From: Candidatus Woesearchaeota archaeon
Lineage (GTDB): Archaea; Nanobdellota; Nanobdellia; Woesearchaeales; JAFGPW01
Assembly (NCBI GenBank): GCA_016935985.1
Contig: JAFGPW010000005.1
Span: forward strand, 186,001 to 250,000
Length of the DNA: 64,000 bases
Reading direction: 5' to 3'
The notes beneath the pieces are model-generated. The model did not search any database, was not told the origin of the DNA, and saw only the letters and a list, made by a program, of their open reading frames with translations. The first letter of the stretch is position 1. Every line of letters begins with the position of its first letter. Made by a program: the position numbers and the translations under genes. This document shows positions 1 through 7,742 of the stretch, piece by piece.

Positions 1-480
1 GACAGCATGGACACCTGCCCGCGCGTCAGGAACCCCCAGCAGGAGGACGCTGACGGCGACCGCATCGGCGACGCGTGCGACCCGGACAGAACCACCATCA
101 ACACGCTGCCACCAACGGACGCGCCATTGTCGGACTCGATCTACACCGACCGCGACTACGGCGTCGTCTTCTTCTATGCGAAGAACTCCGACTGGTGGAA
201 CATGTACAACGGCTTCGGCTTCGGCGCTGCAGGGGGAGGGGTCCTTGTCAGCGGCACCCTCGTCGCGATCGGGGCCTCGGGCGGCACCCTCCTCATCGCC
301 GGTACCGTGATCGGCGCCATCAGCGGCGGCGCCATCGGCGCCTATCTCGGCGGCGACCCTGACATCCGGTGGTCGGCAGGCGTCATGCTCGTCCCCTGGG
401 AGACGGACTATCTCGACCAGCTGCAGTGCACCTACCTCCCCGCCGAGCAGGAAGGGGCCGATGACGGATCTGACTCCTGA
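1..480 (+). CDS. C-terminal part of a thrombospondin type 3 repeat-like surface protein with a Gly-rich hydrophobic segment (5' truncated by window)
   Basis: Frame 1 is open from base 1; Asp-rich DxDGDxxGDxCD-type motif (EDADGDRIGDACD) followed by a GxxxG-rich hydrophobic stretch; stop at 478-480. Confidence 0.7.
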   Translation, partial: DSMDTCPRVRNPQQEDADGDRIGDACDPDRTTINTLPPTDAPLSDSIYTDRDYGVVFFYAKNSDWWNMYNGFGFGAAGGGVLVSGTLVAIGASGGTLLIAGTVIGAISGGAIGAYLGGDPDIRWSAGVMLVPWETDYLDQLQCTYLPAEQEGADDGSDS

Positions 481-521
481 GGCCTGGCGTCCCGGTCGCT
501 ATTCCTCGGCAGCCAAGGGAA

Positions 522-535
522 ACATTTATAAGCGG
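522..535 (+). promoter_or_regulatory. Archaeal TATA-box promoter upstream of the 592-11044 cluster
   Basis: aaacatttataagc, AT-rich box in a GC-rich context, just after the preceding stop. Confidence 0.5.
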
Positions 536-591
536 AGTATCCCCTGATGCTGCATGCTGATACGCGCCGTCGCTGCCATCAGCGGATTGCA

Positions 592-750
592 ATGAGTCTC
601 GGAAAAAGAGGTATCACCGTCACCTGGGAGATGTTCCTGTATTTCGCCGTGGCGATAGTCGGGCTCATCATCTTCATCTGGATAGCGATGAGCAGCAACA
701 ACTCAATCCTCGGCGACTTCCTCTCACAATTCTTCGGGTTCCTGCCATGA
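592..750 (+). CDS. Small prepilin-like membrane protein (GKRG-ITVTWEM + hydrophobic helix)
   Basis: ORF 547-750, internal ATG at 592 preferred; N-term MSLGKRGITVTWEMFLYFAVAIVGLIIFIW. Confidence 0.65.
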   Translation: MSLGKRGITVTWEMFLYFAVAIVGLIIFIWIAMSSNNSILGDFLSQFFGFLP

Positions 751-1106
751 GACGACCACTTCCTGCCGGCCGGAAAGGGGACATAAGCCAGTTCGTGCTC
801 ATCATCGGTGCGCTCCTGGGAGTCGCCGTCTTCCTCGGCGTCGTGCTGCCGCCGCTCCTCTCGAACCAGTGGGTTTCTTTCACGGTCAACGATACGATCG
901 ACGACGCCCAAGGGCGGTTCCCCATCCACTGCGCCGACGACTCGGCGGAAGGATGTCGGACGCACGACGTCGGGTACCAGACAGAATCAGAAAACCCCCT
1001 GGGGGGATTTTCCGGCCAGTGCGACATAGATTTGTATCGCTGCATCAAGCAGGACCCGCTCTGCGACGACGCCTACTGCACCTGCATCGTCGAGTGTATG
1101 GGATGA
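747..1106 (+). CDS. Prepilin-like membrane-anchored small Cys-rich protein
   Basis: ATGA overlap with upstream stop; GRKGDISQFVLIIGALLGVAVFLGVVL then Cys-rich C-term (CDIDLYRCIKQDPLCDDAYCTCIVECMG). Confidence 0.7.
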   Translation: MRRPLPAGRKGDISQFVLIIGALLGVAVFLGVVLPPLLSNQWVSFTVNDTIDDAQGRFPIHCADDSAEGCRTHDVGYQTESENPLGGFSGQCDIDLYRCIKQDPLCDDAYCTCIVECMG

Positions 1107-1435
1107 TGACCATGATACCTCCCGCACGCGGCAGACGAGGAGAGCTCTCGTTCCAGATAATCGTGATAGCGGCGCTCTGCCTGCTCATCCTCGTCATCCT
1201 CGCGATCATCATCACCGGCAGGTTCGGGGTTTTCAACAAGAGCCTCTCCCAGACCTGTACGCAGCAGGGAGGGGTCTGTGCGGCGGCGGACCCGCAGAAC
1301 ACGAACGACCGGCTGTGCGACAGCCCGGACTACCCGATCAAGATCTTCGCCAACGGCTGCAGCGACGACGGCTCGATCTCGACGACGAAGGACGTCGGGC
1401 CGTGCTGCCTGCCGCTCGCGAGGCAGGGACAATGA
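1103..1435 (+). CDS. Prepilin-like membrane-anchored small Cys-rich (CC-motif) protein
   Basis: Start codons at 1103/1106/1112 overlap upstream stop; GRRGELSFQIIVIAALCLLILVILAIII; CTQQGGVC...GPCCLP. Confidence 0.7.
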   Translation: MMTMIPPARGRRGELSFQIIVIAALCLLILVILAIIITGRFGVFNKSLSQTCTQQGGVCAAADPQNTNDRLCDSPDYPIKIFANGCSDDGSISTTKDVGPCCLPLARQGQ

Positions 1436-1662
1436 GGATGCGACGCGGGATGCTCTCGATGGAGGTGCTGGTTATGATAGCCATCGCCCTCATCGTGCTC
1501 TTCCTCGCGTTCTACATGGTCACGACCCGGTCGAGCGTCGCGGACAGGAGCCTGAACGACTGCGTCGCCAACAACGGGGTATGCAAGCAGTACTGCGACG
1601 GCATGCCGACCGGCTACACCGGCTGCCCTGAAGGGCAGTCCTGCTGCGTCGAGCCAGGATGA
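1432..1662 (+). CDS. Prepilin-like membrane-anchored small Cys-rich (knottin-like spacing) protein
   Basis: ATGA overlap; RMRRGMLSMEVLVMIAIALIVLFLAF; CVANNGVCKQYCDGMPTGYTGCPEGQSCCVEPG. Confidence 0.7.
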   Translation: MRMRRGMLSMEVLVMIAIALIVLFLAFYMVTTRSSVADRSLNDCVANNGVCKQYCDGMPTGYTGCPEGQSCCVEPG

Positions 1663-1676
1663 TCGTGAGGTGTGTC

Positions 1677-2150
1677 ATGATGAACAAGCGCGGAGAAGTC
1701 CAGTTCTGGGTGGTCGCCCTCGCGATCGCCCTGCTCGTCCTCTGGGTGTCGAGCTCGTTCGCCGGCAGGACCGGCTCCTCGGTCTTCAGGACCGTCAGCA
1801 AGATCGAGTTCCAGAGCTCGATGGGGCTGTGCGAAGGGAGGTCGGCGAGCCTGAAGAACAGCCCCCAGTGGATCGACGTCGACGGCGACGGCAACTACGA
1901 CGGCTGCGACGTCTGCATCCTCGACCCTGAATCTCGTAACGGACCTGCCGGGAGCGTGCAAGACTCCGACTTCGACCTCGTGCCCGACGCCTGCGAGAGC
2001 GATCAGACCAAGAACGACCAGAGCAAGATCCAATGCGCATACGCGGTGGTAAACATCGAGAAACGGGAGTTCCATTGCTGTTCGTTCTCTGGTACGAGAT
2101 GCATGAACCCTCCCGATGGGCCTCCCTGCATAACCTGCGGCCCGACATGA
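1677..2150 (+). CDS. Prepilin-like membrane-anchored protein with Asp-rich/Cys ectodomain
   Basis: ORF 1659-2150; GAGGTG SD then ATG at 1677; MNKRGEVQFWVVALAIALLVLWV; DVDGDGNYDGCDVC motif. Confidence 0.7.
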   Translation: MMNKRGEVQFWVVALAIALLVLWVSSSFAGRTGSSVFRTVSKIEFQSSMGLCEGRSASLKNSPQWIDVDGDGNYDGCDVCILDPESRNGPAGSVQDSDFDLVPDACESDQTKNDQSKIQCAYAVVNIEKREFHCCSFSGTRCMNPPDGPPCITCGPT

Positions 2151-2190
2151 CCCCGCATGACTGCCCGGCCCCACTATAAAGGATGATGAT

Positions 2191-3306
2191 ATGAGGAATA
2201 TCTCTCACGACAGGCGGGGAATGGGCGACGAGCTGCTGCGCATGCTCTTCGTCATCGTCGGCATCATCCTGATAGTCACTATGACCCTCATCATGCTGAA
2301 GGTGACCGGTCTCCTCGGACCCACCAAGGCGGAGGATACGGCGCGGGCGTCGCTCGAGCGGCTCGCGTGGGCAGTGCGCGAGATCCTTGAGGACGACACC
2401 GTCTATTCGCAGACGGTCGTCCCGCAGCTCTCGATCCCTGATGGCTATATCATCGTCGGCTTCGACACCGAATGGGACGGCCTGCGCACCGTCACCGACC
2501 ACCAGTTCGACGAGTACGTGATAAAGCCCTCCGAGCCGCCGGAGGACTGCTCAGGGTCCGCCTGCCTGTGCCTGTACGAGAACACCGAGGGGCCGGATTT
2601 CGGCGACTACAGCTGGAACCTCGGCGGCTACAAGCAGGACAACTTCCTGATCGACTGCGTGCGGCTGCGCGGCGACATAGTCTTCCTCGGCCCCACCGAC
2701 GAGTTCGACCAGGACGTGAAGAACTACGGCCAGCTGCGGAATCCGATCGTCCAGCCGCTCTTCGCGGAGACGCCGCTCGCGGACCGCCGGTACGAGTACC
2801 TCCTGCTCTATGGCGTCACCCACCACGCGGGGACCGTCGGCAGGGACGAGTGGAGGGCGACGAACATGTACGTCGAGAAGACGGCTGTCCAGATCGCTGA
2901 CGGCCAGGAACGGACGCTCGTCTACATCGCCAAGTGGAATGACGATTCCTTGCGCAGGAAGGCGAGGATCGGGATGATCGCGCCCGGCAACGAACCCTGC
3001 CCCGACTCATCGACCGTCTTCCAGTGCAACGGCGTCCGCAGGGACCAGGTAGTAACGGCCGAGATCATACCGGTCGGCCTCGGCACTGCCCCTCCCTCAG
3101 GGACGAGGGAAGAGCGCTTCTACCAGTGCGCCTACGACGAGAGCGATGGCGCCTGCTCGTTCGACGAGATCCCTCCCTGCATACCGCCAGGAGGCGTCCA
3201 GGCGACGAACGTCAGGCTCTACACCCTCTGCCGCTGCGGCGACCTCGCCTACTATGACGGCGTGTGCTACGGCAACGAGCTCTACCTGACCGAGCAGGGG
3301 GGCTGA
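2191..3306 (+). CDS. Membrane-anchored Cys-containing ectodomain protein, paralog A
   Basis: RRGMGDELLRMLFVIVGIILIVTMTLIM; ACLCLYE and RYTLCRCGDLAYYDGVCYG-type Cys motifs shared with the next CDS. Confidence 0.75.
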   Translation: MRNISHDRRGMGDELLRMLFVIVGIILIVTMTLIMLKVTGLLGPTKAEDTARASLERLAWAVREILEDDTVYSQTVVPQLSIPDGYIIVGFDTEWDGLRTVTDHQFDEYVIKPSEPPEDCSGSACLCLYENTEGPDFGDYSWNLGGYKQDNFLIDCVRLRGDIVFLGPTDEFDQDVKNYGQLRNPIVQPLFAETPLADRRYEYLLLYGVTHHAGTVGRDEWRATNMYVEKTAVQIADGQERTLVYIAKWNDDSLRRKARIGMIAPGNEPCPDSSTVFQCNGVRRDQVVTAEIIPVGLGTAPPSGTREERFYQCAYDESDGACSFDEIPPCIPPGGVQATNVRLYTLCRCGDLAYYDGVCYGNELYLTEQGG

Positions 3307-3308
3307 CG

Positions 3309-4379
3309 ATGCGACCGCTCACCGGACGGAGGGGGGACACGCACCGCATCCTCTCCATCTTCATCGACACCATCATCTTCATCATCTTCATCGTCCTCAT
3401 CCTCACGGTCTTCTCCAAGGCCTACTCCGGCTGCCCGCTCATCCCGAAGGATTACCAGTCCGCGAAGTTCAGCGCCGAGTACCTCAGGGCGGAGCTGCTC
3501 GACCTCATCGACGAGAAAGGGACCTATGCGGTCTATGACAACGTGCCCATCAACATCAATCCCGGCTACGCCTACGCCCTCTTCGGCACCGCGTACGAGC
3601 CGATGTACCCCTGGTTCCTGCTCGACGACATCGAGAGCGTCACCGCACGGCCCATCGGGTTCTCGCTGGTGCGGATTCAGAAGCCCAAAGTCCCCGCCTG
3701 CGAGGACAAGGCATGCCTCTGCATCTACGAGTTCGAGCTCGATCAGGACAACTTCGCGGCGTCGCAGGAGAACATCGAATGCCTAACCATAACCCACGAT
3801 CCTGTAACCTTCGTCACCTACCGCGGCTACGGCACCTATTCCGACGTCCCGCAGGACGAGATCTACCCGGAAGGGCTGCCCAAACTCCTGCTCAGCGGCG
3901 CGTATAGGGGGCGTGAGCGGGTGTACGGGACGCCGGTCCTCCATGGCGAGGGGACGTCTCAGACCGGGATTCGCAATACCTGGAACCACCGGTCCCTCTA
4001 TCTCGACAAGTACACGAAGGAGGATGGCGAGACGATCGTCTTCATCGCGCTCCTCTCGGACGAGGTGATGCGACGCTCGATACTCTGGACCAACCGGGCG
4101 CTCAACAATCCTCCCTGCGAGCGGGGCCAGCCGTTCTGCATCACCGCGAACCGAGGGGAGGTCATCCTGGTCGAGCACGCATTCGGCGAGAATCCCGGGA
4201 ACCGCTACTACGCGTGCCCCTATGACGCGGCAGAACAGGCGTGCCTGATCGAGGGCCCCTACCCCCTCTGTCAGGATCGGACTGCCATCGAGGACTGGTG
4301 CCAGTGCGGCGACCTGGTCTGGTACACGGGCTTCTGCAGGGAGGGCGTCTGGTACCGCGAGGACCCCGGCCTCGCCTAA
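3309..4379 (+). CDS. Membrane-anchored Cys-containing ectodomain protein, paralog B
   Basis: GRRGDTHRILSIFIDTIIFIIFIVLIL; ACLCIYE and CQCGDLVWYTGFCREG motifs aligned with paralog A. Confidence 0.75.
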   Translation: MRPLTGRRGDTHRILSIFIDTIIFIIFIVLILTVFSKAYSGCPLIPKDYQSAKFSAEYLRAELLDLIDEKGTYAVYDNVPININPGYAYALFGTAYEPMYPWFLLDDIESVTARPIGFSLVRIQKPKVPACEDKACLCIYEFELDQDNFAASQENIECLTITHDPVTFVTYRGYGTYSDVPQDEIYPEGLPKLLLSGAYRGRERVYGTPVLHGEGTSQTGIRNTWNHRSLYLDKYTKEDGETIVFIALLSDEVMRRSILWTNRALNNPPCERGQPFCITANRGEVILVEHAFGENPGNRYYACPYDAAEQACLIEGPYPLCQDRTAIEDWCQCGDLVWYTGFCREGVWYREDPGLA

Positions 4380-4407
4380 AGGGCCGCACTGCCCGCCACA
4401 GCCAAAA

Positions 4408-4416
4408 AGATATAAA
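4408..4416 (+). promoter_or_regulatory. Internal TATA box upstream of the amidase-like CDS
   Basis: aaagatataaatagcacc about 27-30 nt before ATG 4441. Confidence 0.5.
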
Positions 4417-4440
4417 TAGCACCGGTCCCCCTTTAAATAC

Positions 4441-5541
4441 ATGGCTGCGGGGAAAAGAGGTGCGAGCAGGTTTCTCGTCTCGAAGCGGGGCGACGTCACG
4501 GAGGCGCTCCTCTTCAGGATCCTGGAAGCGCTCATCGCGATGCTCGCGGTCGTCGCGATGTTCGCCTTCATCGACGCCTACGCCGCGAACACCGTCCTCG
4601 AGAAGATGTACTTCGCGCGGGACCTGGCCTATCTCACCGACATCGTCCAGGCGAGCCCCTACGGGATCGAGGTCACCTACTACAACCCCAGCTTCGCCGA
4701 GGTGCCGCTCTCCACGTTCGAGGTCACGTTCGTCAGGAACGAGGTGGACATCAGGGGCGGCGAGGAGGAGATGGAGATCTATTATCCCCTCGCCTACAGC
4801 GAGCTCTTCACCACTCCGCTCTCGGCGCACCTCCAGAACCCGGGAGCCATTACCTTCTCCAAGACCGACACCGGCCTCCTGATAACCAATCCCTGGGAGC
4901 AGGGCCTCGACCCCCGGCTGCTCACCTGCCCGCCGCATGAGCAGGACACCGAGCTCTCCACCATCGACATCGTCCTCGACCCTGCCCACGGCGGCGCCGA
5001 CCACGGGGCAGAGAACCGGGCGGCGCTCCTGCAGCAGCCGCCGATCGAGCTCTTCGAGTCGCGCCAGGCCTTCCTCATCGCGAACGGCGCGCTCTCGCGG
5101 CTCAGGCCTGACGTCAGCTCCGTATCGCTCACGCGCGGGGAGGACGCCTCGCCGACGCTCGAGGAGCGCCAGGCTGTCGTCTCACCCGAGACCGACGTCT
5201 TCATATCCATCGGCACCGGCAGCGACCCTGAGCTGCTGATCGGCGAGCTGCGCGCCTACATCCCTCCCGAGTACGCGCTCCGCGACAACAACACGCGGCT
5301 CGCGTGCCTGCTCACGAACGCCATCCTCGAAGCGGTCCCCTCCCTCTCGCGGGCTGCGGTCATCGTCTCGGACGACCCGCTCCTCGACCTGCCCCATCCG
5401 GAAGGGTCAGACCCGAAGACGCTCGCGGTCATGCTCGAGATCGGCAACATCCAGATACCGCCTGCCGAGAACCCCCTCTCGACAGACTGGGACACGATCG
5501 CGGGAGCCGTCGACGCCGGCTTCCGGAGGTACTACCGATGA
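4441..5541 (+). CDS. Membrane-anchored N-acetylmuramoyl-L-alanine amidase (Amidase_3)-like protein, one metal-ligand position apparently replaced
   Basis: SKRGDVTEALLFRILEALIAMLAVVAMF; IVLDPAHGGADHGAEN, LTRGEDASPTLEERQAVV, DVFISIGTGSDP (usually SIHAN), AVMLEIGNI. Confidence 0.65.
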   Translation: MAAGKRGASRFLVSKRGDVTEALLFRILEALIAMLAVVAMFAFIDAYAANTVLEKMYFARDLAYLTDIVQASPYGIEVTYYNPSFAEVPLSTFEVTFVRNEVDIRGGEEEMEIYYPLAYSELFTTPLSAHLQNPGAITFSKTDTGLLITNPWEQGLDPRLLTCPPHEQDTELSTIDIVLDPAHGGADHGAENRAALLQQPPIELFESRQAFLIANGALSRLRPDVSSVSLTRGEDASPTLEERQAVVSPETDVFISIGTGSDPELLIGELRAYIPPEYALRDNNTRLACLLTNAILEAVPSLSRAAVIVSDDPLLDLPHPEGSDPKTLAVMLEIGNIQIPPAENPLSTDWDTIAGAVDAGFRRYYR

Positions 5542-6074
5542 TACGCGGCAGGCGTGGCGGCGTCTGGCTCGATTCGCTCACCATGATGCTCAGGATGGGC
5601 TTCCTGATCATCGTCTTCATCACGCTCGTCCTCCTGGTCCGCAGCTACAACGTGGCGGTCATCGAGACCTACGAGACCGAGGCGCTCGTGTTCGCGAACG
5701 CGGTGATATACTCCCCTGACGCGATATCCTACCACGACCCCGAGATAAACAGGGTCTACCCCGCGATCATCGACCGCACGAGGTTCAAGCCGGGCATCGA
5801 GCCGCGCCTCGACGAGGTCTTCAGCTACGGCGACACGAACACCCAGATCGCCGCGCAGATGACGCTCCGGCCGGTCGGCGAGACGCCGATAACGATCGTC
5901 TACAACAGGGACAGGTTCGACGCCTGGTACCAGCTCGCCTCGACGAGCTACGGCGCCCTCGGGCCCGGCGGCGTCGAGAAGCGCGAGTACGCCTTCCCGG
6001 TCCTCGCGAGGGACCAGGCAGGCGACCTCACGCAGGCGGACCTCGACTTCATCATCGTCATGCCACGGTCATAG
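5538..6074 (+). CDS. Prepilin-like membrane-anchored protein of unknown function
   Basis: ATG overlaps upstream stop; GRRGGVWLDSLTMMLRMGFLIIVFITLVLLV. Confidence 0.7.
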   Translation: MIRGRRGGVWLDSLTMMLRMGFLIIVFITLVLLVRSYNVAVIETYETEALVFANAVIYSPDAISYHDPEINRVYPAIIDRTRFKPGIEPRLDEVFSYGDTNTQIAAQMTLRPVGETPITIVYNRDRFDAWYQLASTSYGALGPGGVEKREYAFPVLARDQAGDLTQADLDFIIVMPRS

Positions 6075-6078
6075 GGCT

Positions 6079-6666
6079 ATGGGAACAGGACACACGGCAT
6101 CAAGGAAGCGCGCCCAGGCAGGGCCAGTCGTCGACTTCTGGTCGTACCTAGCCTTCATACTCATCGTGATCGTCTTCTTCATCATCTTCCAGTTCTCCGG
6201 CGGCGAGAAATCAGACAACAAGGTGCTCGCCACGCAGGCGGACATGGACCTCAAGATGGAATTCCTCAACTTCATGCGCCTGCCGGTCGTTTCGCTCATC
6301 CCGCGCATCGACCTCGCCCGGCTCAACGAGGCCCAGCTCGCGGTCTACGACGAGGCGACGCTGCGGGACATGCGCATCGCCGAGGTCTTCCATCTCATGA
6401 CGGTCGAGATGTACGGCGCAGACGGCGACCGGCTCTGGAACGAGAACGACGTCGTCGGGTTCGTCAACGCGGTCGCGGAGCAGACGACCACGGCGCTCAG
6501 GGAAGAATACTGCTCCATCACGCCGCTCCTGCGCAAGAACGTCGCGAATCGGCTGGTCGCCCAGTACTCGTTCCCGCTCCCCTATGACCTTGAGAAGCGC
6601 ACGGTCGACATTAACCTCTATTGCATCGCAAAGGACGACGGGCGTCCGGGAGGAGGGTTCCTATGA
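6079..6666 (+). CDS. Single-TM membrane protein of unknown function
   Basis: Hydrophobic helix VDFWSYLAFILIVIVFFIIFQF near N-term; co-directional, ATGA overlap with next gene. Confidence 0.7.
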   Translation: MGTGHTASRKRAQAGPVVDFWSYLAFILIVIVFFIIFQFSGGEKSDNKVLATQADMDLKMEFLNFMRLPVVSLIPRIDLARLNEAQLAVYDEATLRDMRIAEVFHLMTVEMYGADGDRLWNENDVVGFVNAVAEQTTTALREEYCSITPLLRKNVANRLVAQYSFPLPYDLEKRTVDINLYCIAKDDGRPGGGFL

Positions 6667-7742
6667 TGAAGACCCGCATCCGTTCTGGCCGTCGGGCTCT
6701 CATCTTCGTTCCCTTCGTCGTCATCATGCTGCTCGCTGCGCTGATCACCGCGCTCGTGCTCCTCAGCCAGAAAGGGGACCCGTTCAACGAGCGCTTCATC
6801 GGCATGAGCCAGTACGAGGTGATCGACGCCTACCAGAAGGGCGAGGACGCCCTCCTCTACATCGACCTCTCGGCCGAGCACGCGGCGAGGCAAGCGCTCT
6901 TCGACCTCGGCCAGGGCGGCGGCTACGACCTCCTCGGCGGCACCTATAACGAGGAGGAGAGCCCCTGCGGCACCTACCTCGGCTTCGCGAGCTGGGGGGA
7001 CACCCAGAAGACCTGCTTCCCCAGGCCGGCGCAGCTCGAGGACGCCTTCGAGATCTACTTCTCGCGGAACCTCGACGAGTACCTCAACGCCTATCCCCTC
7101 TTCCCGCTGCCCCTCATCGACACGATAGCCCTGCGGACCGACGGCGATGCGCTGACGATCATCGGCACCACCACCGGCATGATGGAGATCCCGATCGGCG
7201 CGTACACGAGACCCAGCGAGTACGGCATGTTCGCCTGGCCGCTCGACCTCTCGAAGCCCAAGAATCGGCTGATCACCTCCTGCATCGGGCTGCGCGACTG
7301 CACCAACTGCCTGGACAGGGACCACGACGGCACCGACATCGACAGCGTCGACGAGGCGGTGCCTGCGCCGGCCGAGCCGGTACTCGCTATCGCTTCAGGG
7401 ACGGTGGTGAAAGGCGCGAATGACCCGGACGATTTCAACACGACCATCATCGACCACGGCGGCGGCTACACCTCGCGCTACCTTCATCTGAACACGCGAG
7501 AGGTGCTGCGCGGCGACATGGTCGTCCAGGGCCAGAGGATCGGTACCGTCGGCGGTGCGGGGCCGCTTCCCTATGGTTGGCACCTCCATTTCGAGATCCG
7601 CAAGGACAACCACAGGCTCGACCCCCTCACCTTCTACGACCTCGACGCCCTCGACCTCGTCTTCTGGGAGCAGTCGAACTGCTACTACCGCGCCTACACC
7701 TACCCCTATGCCGCCTATATCCTGACCCATACGACACCATGA
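6663..7742 (+). CDS. Membrane-anchored M23 (LytM-like) metallopeptidase
   Basis: RSGRRALIFVPFVVIMLLAALITALVLL; HDGTD (HxGxD), SRYLHL, GQRIGTVGGAG, GWHLHFEIR (HxH). Confidence 0.85.
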   Translation: MMKTRIRSGRRALIFVPFVVIMLLAALITALVLLSQKGDPFNERFIGMSQYEVIDAYQKGEDALLYIDLSAEHAARQALFDLGQGGGYDLLGGTYNEEESPCGTYLGFASWGDTQKTCFPRPAQLEDAFEIYFSRNLDEYLNAYPLFPLPLIDTIALRTDGDALTIIGTTTGMMEIPIGAYTRPSEYGMFAWPLDLSKPKNRLITSCIGLRDCTNCLDRDHDGTDIDSVDEAVPAPAEPVLAIASGTVVKGANDPDDFNTTIIDHGGGYTSRYLHLNTREVLRGDMVVQGQRIGTVGGAGPLPYGWHLHFEIRKDNHRLDPLTFYDLDALDLVFWEQSNCYYRAYTYPYAAYILTHTTP

